The translations under genes were made by a program, and so were the position numbers. A DNA stretch of 56,626 nt from Candidatus Woesearchaeota archaeon (GTDB lineage Archaea > Nanobdellota > Nanobdellia > Woesearchaeales > GW2011-AR9). Under the pieces are notes generated by a model. That model did not search any database. It was not told where the DNA came from and saw only the letters and a program-made list of their open reading frames with translations. Positions 27,055-34,465 of this stretch are shown one piece after another (the stretch's first letter is position 1; each line of letters starts with the position of its first letter). The stretch is taken from positions 1,427 through 58,052 of the forward strand of contig JAGVZN010000020.1 of the NCBI GenBank assembly GCA_018302605.1, in the 5' to 3' direction.

Positions 27055-27591
27055 ATGGTCAATGAAGTGATCCAAACAGCACAATCCTATTTTTATGATA
27101 TCACTTTGGGGGTCGCTATCCTTTTTATTGGTTTTGCCTTGGGGATCATCGTGCGAAAAGTCGTGTTTAAAGTTCTGAAAGGAGCCGAGCTGAACAAAGT
27201 GGTGGTCAAGATTGGAATCCGTCATGACCTCGAAAAATGGATCAGTTCGCTGGCGTCTTTTATCATTTATTTGATCACAATCATCTTTTTCCTAAGATAC
27301 TTAAATATTACATCAATAGTAATTTATCTAGTCGTCGGAGCCGTGTTGATGTTATTGATCCTGACTTTCCTTGTAGGATTAAAGGACATCATCCCTAATT
27401 TTGTGGCTTGGGTAGTCATCCAGAAAAGGGAGTTGATTCGCGAAGGAAGAAAGATTGAGGTGCGGGAAATCTCCGGCGTAGTGGAGAAGATTGGCTATCT
27501 GGAGACGGAGATCAAAACAGAGAATGGAGATACGTTGTATGTACCCAATTCACTTTTTCTTAAATCAAAGACGCGGGTGAAGAAAGAATGA
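27055..27591 (+). CDS. Small MscS-like mechanosensitive channel protein
   Basis: A 178-aa protein with three hydrophobic helices (about 14-35, 60-80 and 85-112), followed by the MscS beta domain: DIIPNFVAWVVIQKRELIREG, then VREISGVVEKIGYLETEI and DTLYVPNSLFLKSKTRV. The family's pore helix pattern is replaced by VVGAVLMLLILTFLVGLKD. It lacks the C-terminal alpha/beta vestibule of E. coli MscS, so it is a minimal form. The stop overlaps the next ATG (ATGA), coupling the two genes. Confidence 0.8.
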   Translation: MVNEVIQTAQSYFYDITLGVAILFIGFALGIIVRKVVFKVLKGAELNKVVVKIGIRHDLEKWISSLASFIIYLITIIFFLRYLNITSIVIYLVVGAVLMLLILTFLVGLKDIIPNFVAWVVIQKRELIREGRKIEVREISGVVEKIGYLETEIKTENGDTLYVPNSLFLKSKTRVKKE

Positions 27592-27920
27592 TTGAATATG
27601 TTGATAAAGCAAAAAACAAACCGGAAGAATATCTTCTGAGTCATCAGGGATTAGCAAGATTTCCGGATAAAGGACCAGACGAGGAGATTAATCTCCCCTC
27701 TTTTCAGAATGATCTTGAGCAGGGAAGAGTAGAATCAGCAGCAGGAGAAACATGGGTTGCTTATCACAAGGGAGTGCTCTGCGGCCGAGCAGCTGAAGGT
27801 CGGAAGCTCTACGATGCTGCTACGTCTTATTATGGGTCATCAAATCTCGCCGTATTCAGAGTTCCTAAAGAGAGAGAATCTATTGATGATACGTTAAAAG
27901 ATGCTTTAGGCCGATATTGA
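27588..27920 (+). CDS. Small protein, possibly DUF5678-like
   Basis: A 110-aa soluble protein whose region WVAYHKGVLCGRAAEGRKLY followed by a hydrophobic strand (SNLAVFRVP) resembles DUF5678-type domains, which share a W-V-A-x-x-x-G-x-V/L-x-G pattern and end in a VP strand. The N-terminus (residues 1-50) is acidic and probably flexible. It is translationally coupled to the channel gene by a four-base overlap. Family assignment is tentative. Confidence 0.6.
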   Translation: MIEYVDKAKNKPEEYLLSHQGLARFPDKGPDEEINLPSFQNDLEQGRVESAAGETWVAYHKGVLCGRAAEGRKLYDAATSYYGSSNLAVFRVPKERESIDDTLKDALGRY

Positions 27921-27959
27921 TGCTTATCTTTGTGATACATTTAGGACAAGAGCCAATCT

Positions 27960-28208
27960 TCACTTCTTTGCGCTTTCCAATAAGCTAACCACATCCCAGA
28001 TCTGGGTGCGCAGGTAGGAAGGGAGATCAAGCATATTAAGATCTTCTAATTCTAAAAGTGCTTTTTCCACAGCAAGTTCTGTATTACTTTGAAGAAGAGA
28101 AATCACTTTTGCGGCCCGCTCACAAAATGCTTTCCCCGAGTCTTCTTCATTAATCAGGACGTGAAGGCGGCTGAGGGCATCATCAATCGAGGGAGAATGA
28201 ATTGTCAT
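27960..28208 (-). CDS. UPF0147 family protein
   Basis: An 82-aa all-helical protein. The segment NTELAVEKALLELEDLNMLD followed by LPSYLRTQIWDVVSLLES matches the archaeal UPF0147 family closely. Function is unknown. Its start overlaps the prefoldin beta stop (ATGA), and it ends the likely L37Ae-RpoP-prefoldin transcription unit, an arrangement consistent with a translation or folding role. Confidence 0.85.
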   Translation of the reverse strand: MTIHSPSIDDALSRLHVLINEEDSGKAFCERAAKVISLLQSNTELAVEKALLELEDLNMLDLPSYLRTQIWDVVSLLESAKK

Positions 28209-28528
28209 CTTTTATCCTGCAATTCTTTTACTGCCTCTTGCTGTACTGATTGCATGGTTTTTTTGATATTTTCTTCTTGTCGAAGAAAGCTTTTCAGGCG
28301 AATCTCGGCAGTTTCTTTTTTTTGTTGGAGATCAGAAAGAATATCGGTGGGAGAAGCAGCGAGCATAATTTTTCCGACTATCTTATAAGCTTTATCCGTC
28401 TTTGCTACCTCTTCACAGGCTGAATTAAGTTCTAAAAGTGAGGATTCAATTTGTTGTTTTTGAAGAAGAATATTCTGTAAATTCTGTTGAAGCAATTGTA
28501 ATTTATCTACTGTTGAAGCTGGACTCAT
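28205..28528 (-). CDS. pfdB: Prefoldin subunit beta
   Basis: A 107-aa protein with two long helices joined by a hydrophobic beta-hairpin region (KAYKIVGKIMLAASPTDILS), the typical prefoldin-beta layout. Four beta and two alpha subunits form a jellyfish-shaped chaperone that hands unfolded proteins to the thermosome. It lies between rpoP and the UPF0147 gene, all on the minus strand with small gaps or overlap. Confidence 0.9.
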   Translation of the reverse strand: MSPASTVDKLQLLQQNLQNILLQKQQIESSLLELNSACEEVAKTDKAYKIVGKIMLAASPTDILSDLQQKKETAEIRLKSFLRQEENIKKTMQSVQQEAVKELQDKR

Positions 28529-28556
28529 GGTGGTTCTCTTTTTTTAAACAAAAAGG

Positions 28557-28691
28557 CTAGCGAGCTTTGACCTGAATGACAGTACGCCGATCTTTATAGA
28601 GAATCTTGCCACCACAATAAGGGCATCTTACTTTAGCCCGGGTGTATTCATCCTCCACTTTTTTCCCACAATCAAAACAGACATAATACAT
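28557..28691 (-). CDS. rpoP: DNA-directed RNA polymerase subunit P (Rpo12)
   Basis: A 44-residue zinc-ribbon protein too short for most gene screens. Translation gives MYYVCFDCGKKVEDEYTR, then VRCPYCGGKILYKDRR and a terminal VIQVKAR. The two CxxC pairs (C5/C8 and C23/C26) bind zinc, and the closing RxxxxVxA(R) tail is typical of archaeal RpoP and eukaryotic Rpb12. It sits 12 bases after the L37Ae gene, the usual archaeal pairing. Confidence 0.95.
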   Translation of the reverse strand: MYYVCFDCGKKVEDEYTRAKVRCPYCGGKILYKDRRTVIQVKAR

Positions 28692-28703
28692 ATTGTGCAC
28701 CTT

Positions 28704-28901
28704 TTAGATAGTATATGCTTTTCCGGCAAATTTAAGATTACATTTACGACATTGCCAGATGCCCATGGCCAGACGGCGGACAGCAACTTTGCTGCAGGAG
28801 GGACATTTATGGGCAGAACGCTGCAGCTCTTCGATTTGCGCAAATTTTTTCTTTGGTTTTGTCCCGTAGCGGGTTCCAAAACGTTTTGTTGACGCTGCCA
28901 T
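28704..28901 (-). CDS. rpl37ae: 50S ribosomal protein L37Ae
   Basis: From the ATG at 28901 the product is 65 aa. It begins KRFGTRYGTKPKKKFAQIEE and has the zinc ribbon CPSC...CRKC (HKCPSCSKVAVRRLAMGIWQ, then CRKC), followed by FAGKAYT, all hallmark eL43/L37Ae features. Compared with the family it is slightly short. An upstream TTATATTTA at about 28912-28920, directly after the tRNA-Pro gene, is its TATA box, which is close to the ATG. It leads the rpoP-pfdB-UPF0147 run. Confidence 0.93.
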   Translation of the reverse strand: MAASTKRFGTRYGTKPKKKFAQIEELQRSAHKCPSCSKVAVRRLAMGIWQCRKCNLKFAGKAYTI

Positions 28902-28923
28902 TGTCTTTCTGTGTAAATATAAG

Positions 28924-29101
28924 TGGGGCTGCCCGGACTTTCCTAGATTCACGATGCTCTCTGTGAAATCTGTTCGAACCGGGGTTCAATGGTTTTTTTT
29001 TGTTCCGGTCATTGCCGAAGCTCGCCCAAACCATTAGTGATAGTTACCCGAAGGGTAGAGGCAGGACTTGATCATCCCTCGCCAGGCTACACTACAGCCC
29101 C
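28924..29101 (-). tRNA. tRNA-Pro(UGG) with three introns
   Basis: The 178-nt gene becomes a standard 73-nt tRNA after removing three segments: intron 1, 29081-29043 (39 nt) in the D-loop after G18-G19; intron 2, 29024-28994 (31 nt) at canonical 37/38; intron 3, 28972-28938 (35 nt) in the T-loop between 59 and 60. The joined exons give acceptor GGGGCTG/CAGCCCC with A73, D-stem GTG/CAC, anticodon stem AATGG/CCATT with loop TTTGGGA, variable GAAC, and T-arm CCCGG-TTCGAAT-CCGGG; every stem pairs fully. Without the splicing no D- or T-arm exists. Intron edges in the D-loop could move by one base. CCA is not encoded. Confidence 0.87.
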
Positions 29102-29109
29102 ACAGCCTA

Positions 29110-29132
29110 TTTATAAACTTTTGTATAAAAAA
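29110..29132 (-). promoter_or_regulatory. TATA elements of tRNA-Pro
   Basis: Two TATA-like stretches lie before the gene on the minus strand: TTTTTTATAC (29123-29132), at correct spacing for initiation near the mature 5' end, and GTTTATAAA (29110-29118), which is too close. Confidence 0.45.
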
Positions 29133-29142
29133 TGGAGCTATA

Positions 29143-29448
29143 TTAAAAACCTTTCCTTTGGTCGGGCGTTGTGTCAAAGTCGGCAGCCTGGCTAACCCGT
29201 TGTTGGAGGATATACTGGTCGAGAATTCGTTCTAGCCTCAATGCTCTTTCCCTGAGTGCAATTTCGTATCCAACAGAGGTTTCTTCTCCGGACAGGTTGA
29301 TACGCCCCGAGATATCACCACGTTGATTGTGGATAGAATAAGACCCATCGTCTTGGTTTTCAGCAACAATAAAACCATTTTTGGTTATATATTCAATAAT
29401 TCCATCTAGTTCTGCTCGTTGAATACCATAACGAATGTCTTTTTTCAT
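29143..29448 (-). CDS. Hypothetical protein, 101 aa
   Basis: An unrecognised small soluble protein. The N-terminal half (RAELDGIIEYITKNGFIVAE) looks like a helix-strand pair followed by a beta-rich section, and the C-terminal half is helical and Arg-rich (ALRERALRLERILDQYILQQ). The ATG immediately precedes the Xaa-Pro peptidase stop, so it is the second gene of that operon. No function is proposed. Confidence 0.6.
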   Translation of the reverse strand: MKKDIRYGIQRAELDGIIEYITKNGFIVAENQDDGSYSIHNQRGDISGRINLSGEETSVGYEIALRERALRLERILDQYILQQRVSQAADFDTTPDQRKGF

Positions 29449-30498
29449 CTAAGCACGGGAAAAAGGGATAGTTATAAAATTTTTGGGCGCTTTAGTTAAA
29501 ATTTCTCGTTTCTTGCCGTTCCAGACCAAAGTATCTTCTATGCGTATCCCAAACTTGCCGGGTAGATAAATCCCCGGCTCGATGGTAAAAGGAACATCTT
29601 TCATGACAACGGCATGAGAATCAGAAAAAGCCGGCTGTTCATGGACTTCGATACCGATGCCGTGACCAAGCGCATGATTAAAATAAGAGGCGTATTTACC
29701 AAGTTTCATCCGCGCTATGTGATCTAATTCTTTTAGAGAAATCCCAGATTTGACGGTATCCAAAGCCGCCTGTTGCGCGTCGGCCAAAAGATGATATAAT
29801 CTCTTTTCTTCCGTAGTTGGTTTTCCGAGGAAAAGGACACGGCTCATGTCCGCACAATAACCGTTGATGCGGGCGCCAAAATCAAGTTGGAGAAAACCAC
29901 ACCGCAGTCGGGTGGTAGATGTCAGATGATGGGGTATAGCAGAATTTTTCCCCACGGCAACAATTGTGGGAAAAGCGATTGTCCCCCGACGCTGACGAAT
30001 AAACGCTTCGAGAAAGAGAGCAACATCCTGCTCCGTTTTTAATCTTTTTTGAGGCAGTTCTTTGATCAAAGCTTGGAAAGCGGCAGAGGTCAGTGCACAG
30101 GCTTTGACCATTAAAACAAGTTCTGTTTTGGTCTTTTTCAGACGCAGTTGTTCTAAAGAAGAGGAGATATCTTTTACTTTGGCACGAGGAAAGATCTTCT
30201 TGATTCTGTCCAAGAGCTCAACCGTAAGGTTAGCTTTGTTTATTCCAATCGATTGGAAGGTGCTGTTAGCATATTTTGCCGACCAACCCGGGGCGAGATT
30301 GCGGACAATGACACCCTGTTTTTTGGGTTTATGATCCAAAGGGGAAAGAAAGAGAATGGCTTGATGAGGGGTGATAAGTAGATACCCCCCGGTAAATTCG
30401 CTGCCGATGAAGTAGTAGACGGCGGGATCGTCATGGCTAAAAAAAGCGAGATCGATCTTGTTCTTTGCAAGGAGATGCTGAAATTGGCGTAATTTCAT
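29449..30498 (-). CDS. pepQ: Xaa-Pro aminopeptidase (M24 family)
   Basis: A 349-aa metallopeptidase (start ATG 30498 rather than the upstream TTG). The N-terminal creatinase-like domain is followed by the pita-bread domain with metal ligands in LDFGARINGYCADMSR (two Asp), HALGHGIGIEVHE (His), FTIEPGIYLPG (Glu) and GIRIEDT (Glu). It removes N-terminal residues before proline or acts on dipeptides with C-terminal proline; the two are hard to separate by sequence. The gene is followed without a gap by the 101-aa gene. Confidence 0.9.
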   Translation of the reverse strand: MKLRQFQHLLAKNKIDLAFFSHDDPAVYYFIGSEFTGGYLLITPHQAILFLSPLDHKPKKQGVIVRNLAPGWSAKYANSTFQSIGINKANLTVELLDRIKKIFPRAKVKDISSSLEQLRLKKTKTELVLMVKACALTSAAFQALIKELPQKRLKTEQDVALFLEAFIRQRRGTIAFPTIVAVGKNSAIPHHLTSTTRLRCGFLQLDFGARINGYCADMSRVLFLGKPTTEEKRLYHLLADAQQAALDTVKSGISLKELDHIARMKLGKYASYFNHALGHGIGIEVHEQPAFSDSHAVVMKDVPFTIEPGIYLPGKFGIRIEDTLVWNGKKREILTKAPKNFITIPFSRA

Positions 30499-30543
30499 GA
30501 TCAAAGGAAGGGGAGATCTGTTCTTAAATCCTTCTTTTTGTAC

Positions 30544-30593
30544 GTATTAAGTCCGTACTGGGTAGGTCAGCCCGCCCAGACTTAACTTAATAC
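30544..30593. repeat. Palindromic element, family C, short copy
   Basis: GTATTAAGT and ACTTAATAC form an outer stem around CTGGG/CCCAG-type inner arms. The left half (TATTAAGTC-GT-CTGGG--GGTC) recurs at the left end of the larger element at 33561-33740, so both belong to one family. It lies between two divergent peptidase genes. Confidence 0.55.
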
Positions 30594-30640
30594 AGACTTC
30601 TTTTCAAAACACATATAAATCCCTAAAATATAACTAATCG

Positions 30641-31846
30641 ATGCAAAAGATTGTCCTCCCAAACGGCTTAAAAGTGATCTACCAACACCGACCGGGAAAT
30701 TCGGTAGTTGTGGAAGTGATGGTAAAGGTAGGGAGTAACCATGAACTGCCAGAAGAGAGGGGTATCGCTCATTTCTTAGAGCACATCCTCTTTGAAGGAA
30801 CGACAAAACGGCCGACAAATAGAGAGATCTCCAATGAAATTGAGAAAATCGGCGGTGATTTTAATGCCTACACAACAAATGAACGGACCTGTTTTTATGT
30901 AAAAGTATTGAAGAAGCATTTTCATAAAGCAGTGGAAATTCTCGCGGAAATCCTGCAACAGCCGTTATTCGCAGAAGAGCATATCGCCAAAGAGAAAAAT
31001 GTCGTGCTCAAAGAAATTGACATGGTCCACGACGAGCCGAGTTATTATCAATGGATCCTGCTGCAGCAGAATCTATTTAAGAAAGCACCCTGTAAATTTC
31101 CAACGTATGGTGATCGGAAAGTGATCAAGAATCTGACTACAGAGAAAGTGGTTAATTATTTTCAAAAATATTACGTGCCTAATAACATGGTGGTGGCGAT
31201 TGTGGGAGATATCAGCAATTGGAAGAGAGAAGTTATCGCTCATTTCACCGCCGAGAGAAAGGTTGTGATCCATCCGGAATATCTGGAGGAGCCAGCAGCG
31301 ACGAAGAGCCAGGAAGTGGTCGAAAAGAGGAAGAATATTGCCAACACCTATACAATCATGGGATTTAAAACTGCTCCGCGAGGACATGCAGATACATATG
31401 TTTTGGAGGTCCTCAATGGGATTCTGGGAAGGGGCCAGAGCGGGAGAATGTTTGTCGAGATCAGAAGTAAGAGAGCTTTGGCTTACGAAGTGGGAACACA
31501 GCATTTTGCCGATGTTCATTTTGGCTTTTTTGCGGTCCATGCTTCGATCGACCGAAAGAACAAGAAGTTGATCCGACAAATCATTTTGGCCGAGATCGAG
31601 AAGATAAAACAATGCTCAGAAGAAGATCTGGAAGAAGCTAAGACCTATGTGGAAGGAAGTTATCTGCTGGATATGGAAGATGGACAGAAGACTGCCGATC
31701 AATTATTGTTTTGGGAACAGGTGAAGGACGTAAGAATGATGGGTGATTTTCTTAAAAAGGTGAAGAGAGTGACTTTAAAAGACCTGTATCGTGTGATTGA
31801 CTCTTATTTTAAATATCACACTTTTGTGGTGTTGAGGGGGAAGTAA
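30641..31846 (+). CDS. M16-family zinc peptidase (insulinase/processing-peptidase type)
   Basis: A 401-aa protein with the inverted zinc motif HxxEH (H44-F-L-E47-H48 in GIAHFLEHILFEGT) and a downstream KEIDMVHDEP that supplies the third Glu ligand. N-terminal LPNGLKVIYQ and EVMVKVGSNHELPEERG fit the M16 family, as does the second M16 lobe after about 180. It degrades peptides; a substrate cannot be assigned. Start ATG at 30641 with a TATA-like CATATAAATC upstream. Archaeal members of this single-subunit kind usually dimerise. Confidence 0.9.
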   Translation: MQKIVLPNGLKVIYQHRPGNSVVVEVMVKVGSNHELPEERGIAHFLEHILFEGTTKRPTNREISNEIEKIGGDFNAYTTNERTCFYVKVLKKHFHKAVEILAEILQQPLFAEEHIAKEKNVVLKEIDMVHDEPSYYQWILLQQNLFKKAPCKFPTYGDRKVIKNLTTEKVVNYFQKYYVPNNMVVAIVGDISNWKREVIAHFTAERKVVIHPEYLEEPAATKSQEVVEKRKNIANTYTIMGFKTAPRGHADTYVLEVLNGILGRGQSGRMFVEIRSKRALAYEVGTQHFADVHFGFFAVHASIDRKNKKLIRQIILAEIEKIKQCSEEDLEEAKTYVEGSYLLDMEDGQKTADQLLFWEQVKDVRMMGDFLKKVKRVTLKDLYRVIDSYFKYHTFVVLRGK

Positions 31847-31896
31847 TGAACTGATTAAAGAAAATCTTATATATTCCTCTAGTCTAAAATCAAAAT

Positions 31897-32362
31897 ATGA
31901 CAAAATATACTCTTTTTGATTTTGCTTCTGAGGATCCGATCGAAATTGGCAGAGAGAATAGCTTATGAAAACTCTGAACAAAGTTTCTTGGATCGCGGTT
32001 TTTATTGTTTAAAAGATCATACGCGGGGCTATCTTTCCAAAAGAGAAGAATACGAAGCGGCAATGCCGCAAAATCTGGAAGAAGCTTTGGAAGAAGTAGA
32101 CAAAGAAGGACGATTTGTAATGTTTAAAGAAGGTTTTAAATGTGCAGGTATTCTCTTTTTTAAATGAGAATTTTTAGGGTCATTAGTATATGGTGCTCTT
32201 TCGCTAGTTGCCGGAACAAAACATGCTTTGACACCAAGAGAGAAACGGGCAGAAGAGCTGTTGAGAGAGAGCAAATATGAAAATAGTTTTGGAGAAGAGG
32301 AATTTGAAAGGATGAATCGTGAATTTTCCAAATTATTTGCTCATTATAGTCAATCGCAATAA
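31897..32362 (+). pseudogene. Broken small gene, frameshift plus in-frame stop
   Basis: A TATA box (CTTATATAT, near 31867) precedes ATG 31897, whose frame reads MTKYTLFDFASEDPIEIG and soon stops. The next frame continues as coding-like sequence (LAERIAYENSEQSFLDRGFY and onward) to a TGA at 32165-32167. The same frame then resumes with GSLVYGALSLVAGTKHALTP and ends at 32362 after a Glu/Arg-rich helix. A single frameshift near 31945 and one stop codon would restore one ORF of about 150 codons. It could also be two tiny genes. I do not recognise the protein. Confidence 0.5.
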
Positions 32363-32388
32363 TTTTTGAAATTTTTTGTGAGTTATTA

Positions 32389-33408
32389 TTATTCATAGGC
32401 AGTGGCGGCAATCTTCTCTAATTTTACCCCATTCTTTCGAAAGACAGCGAGAAGATCATTGATCTCTTTAGCCAGAGCCATCTTTAAGTCTAATGGATGA
32501 AGTTTCTTTTGGATGAATGCCTCTTCTATCTCTTGGTAAGTGGAAAAAGAGACATTGCCGCCAAATTTAGCAGGACGTTCGATAGTCAATTTTTCTTTTC
32601 TGTCGTTTTTGATGGTCATGATTACATTCTTCAGAAAAGCTAATACTCCATTATCTTGGACGATTCCTTCCTCACAGTACGCTCCTTTGATTTTATCAGT
32701 GACAATCTTCTCGTCGTCTAACAAGTCTATTTTTGATTTAGGATCTGAAGCAGACATCTTTTTACCGATCAGGCCGGGAATAAGAGGAGTCATCACTTCG
32801 ATGCGCTGTTTGTATCCCATTTTAGGCAGGTTTTCCCGGGCAAACATCAGTATTTTCCGCTGGTCAATCCCACCATACTGAATGTCTACACCGAGATATT
32901 GTTCATCGAGGGATTGCATCAGGGGATAGATTAAGCCGCTGAGTTTAGGATTATCACCAAATTTTACAACTTCAGAAGCAGATTTCATCGCGTCATGGAC
33001 AGAGGTGAAAGTAGACATCTTCAGTGTATCCAACATATATTCTTTACTCAGTTGGAAAGATGAGCCTTTGACTAGTTCAATGTTTTTGAGATCAGCCCCA
33101 ATGGCAGTGAACATCAACGGGATGACCGCACTGTAATAGGCATAGCGTTTCTCCAAGACATCCCAGGGGCAGTTATCAAGCGCTCCGTGGAGATCAGCGA
33201 GAAGTACTTTCACTTTGAATCCAGCCCGGAGAAAGTCGGCCATCTTCAGGACCCAGACAAAATAGCCAATATGCGGTCGGCCGGTAATTGCCGTTCCGAG
33301 ATAGACTGACGGCTGTTTTTTTGTTTTGAGAAGAGTAAGAAGCTCTTCTTCAGTGACCATTTCCTGAGTATTGCGTTTGATGAGATTAAAACGCGCTTTG
33401 ATATCCAT
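32389..33408 (-). CDS. tyrS: Tyrosyl-tRNA synthetase
   Basis: A 339-aa class I synthetase of the archaeal/eukaryotic type. Motifs are GRPHIGYF (HIGH equivalent) and KKMSAS (KMSKS equivalent), plus GVDIQYGGIDQRKI in the Tyr-binding region. Residues such as YLGTAITGRPH and LADLHGALDN resemble TyrRS more than TrpRS. The longer frame to 33504 would add 32 residues without similarity, so the ATG at 33408 (MDIKARFNLIKRN) is chosen. Single gene. Confidence 0.93.
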   Translation of the reverse strand: MDIKARFNLIKRNTQEMVTEEELLTLLKTKKQPSVYLGTAITGRPHIGYFVWVLKMADFLRAGFKVKVLLADLHGALDNCPWDVLEKRYAYYSAVIPLMFTAIGADLKNIELVKGSSFQLSKEYMLDTLKMSTFTSVHDAMKSASEVVKFGDNPKLSGLIYPLMQSLDEQYLGVDIQYGGIDQRKILMFARENLPKMGYKQRIEVMTPLIPGLIGKKMSASDPKSKIDLLDDEKIVTDKIKGAYCEEGIVQDNGVLAFLKNVIMTIKNDRKEKLTIERPAKFGGNVSFSTYQEIEEAFIQKKLHPLDLKMALAKEINDLLAVFRKNGVKLEKIAATAYE

Positions 33409-33560
33409 GCCTGCTAGAAATGATGAGGAGTATAAAATAATTGCTGTTCTCTGAGACAATCCATTTTCAGAGTGATTGTGAACCGTCGCTGAAGACGATT
33501 TCAAGAAATTTCAGAATTACAGAAAAAGATCGAGCCAGTTTCGGATTGTGCTTTTTTGTC

Positions 33561-33740
33561 GTAGGTATTAAGTCTGTGCTGGGCGGGTCGGCCTGCCTCC
33601 TCTCGCTTTGATTGTTTTCTTGCATCTTTTGAGAACTCTATTCAGAGATGCGCGAGAATCTAATCTTTAGTTCAATAGCAACGCTCGGCAGGCCATCTTG
33701 ACCCTGCCCACACAGACTCAACTAAATATGTACATACGTA
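33561..33740. repeat. Palindromic element, family C, long copy
   Basis: Arms at 33571-33597 and 33687-33718 are inverted repeats (AGTCTGTG-CTGGGCGGGTC-GGCCTGCC against its complement with small bulges), enclosing about 90 bases of unstructured sequence. The left end matches the short copy at 30544-30593. The gap 33409-33800 between tyrS and the HAD gene holds this element and the HAD promoter (AAATATAAATA near 33755) and nothing else that I see. Confidence 0.6.
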
Positions 33741-33800
33741 CTTTTTGTCGCAAAATATAAATAGAAACCCGTTATTGGCTTGTAATGGGGGTAGAACAGC

Positions 33801-34445
33801 ATGATAAAAGTACTTTTCTTTGATTTTTGGGGAACATTAGTGGAAAACGGGGTCTGGAGCCCAATCAAACAGGTCAGGACCATTTTAGGTATTAAAGCTC
33901 CTTTTTCTGAATATGTAGTCAGAATGGAAAAAGTGGTGATGACCAAGAATTTTGACTCATTACGAGAAGCATTTCAGGCGTTGTGTGCGGATTTCACCGT
34001 TCTTTGTACGGAAGAACAACTCGATTCACTGGTGGGGATGTGGAACAAATCATGGATGTTGGCAAAGCCGTATGAGGAAGTTGGAGAAATGTTGCAGCAA
34101 CTTGCCCAAAAATACCGCTTAGTCCTTGTTTCTAATACGGACTGTTTTTCAATTAATTCGGTCTTGGAGAAGTATGCACTCAAGCGGTATTTTGAAAAAA
34201 TTGTCTTTTCTTGTGAGGTAGGAAAGATTAAAACAGATGAAGACTTCTTTCCCACAATCCTTTTAGATCTTCAGCTCTTGCCGCAGGAAGGATTGATGGT
34301 AGGGGATAGCCTGCAAAGTGATATTGAACCGGCGGAGAGAGCGGGGATGCATGCTATATTGATTGATCGTAAAAATTCACGTGAACACGGACAGAAGATC
34401 GGTTCTTTGAGAGAGTTAGAAAAAAAGATTGGAGAATTACTTTAG
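33801..34445 (+). CDS. HAD-superfamily hydrolase
   Basis: A 214-aa protein with HAD motif I FFDFWGTLVENG (nucleophile Asp at residue 8; the usual DxDGT is DFWGT), motif II LVSNTD, motif III Lys in CEVGKIKTDEDFF and motif IV MVGDSLQSDIEPAERAG. A helical cap lies between motifs I and II. Phosphatase or dehalogenase-like activity is expected; the substrate is not predictable. A GGGGG-rich leader precedes the ATG, and RNase Z follows after 20 bases on the same strand. Confidence 0.88.
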   Translation: MIKVLFFDFWGTLVENGVWSPIKQVRTILGIKAPFSEYVVRMEKVVMTKNFDSLREAFQALCADFTVLCTEEQLDSLVGMWNKSWMLAKPYEEVGEMLQQLAQKYRLVLVSNTDCFSINSVLEKYALKRYFEKIVFSCEVGKIKTDEDFFPTILLDLQLLPQEGLMVGDSLQSDIEPAERAGMHAILIDRKNSREHGQKIGSLRELEKKIGELL

Positions 34446-34465
34446 TAGAACATAAGAGAAATACC

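Noticed and set aside
28924-28972. RNase P RNA-like motifs (AGGAAAGTCCGGGC and ACAGAGAGCA) on the minus strand
   Set aside because: They occur in the wrong order for RNase P RNA and have no partner strand; the segment is fully explained as intron 3 and T-arm of tRNA-Pro.
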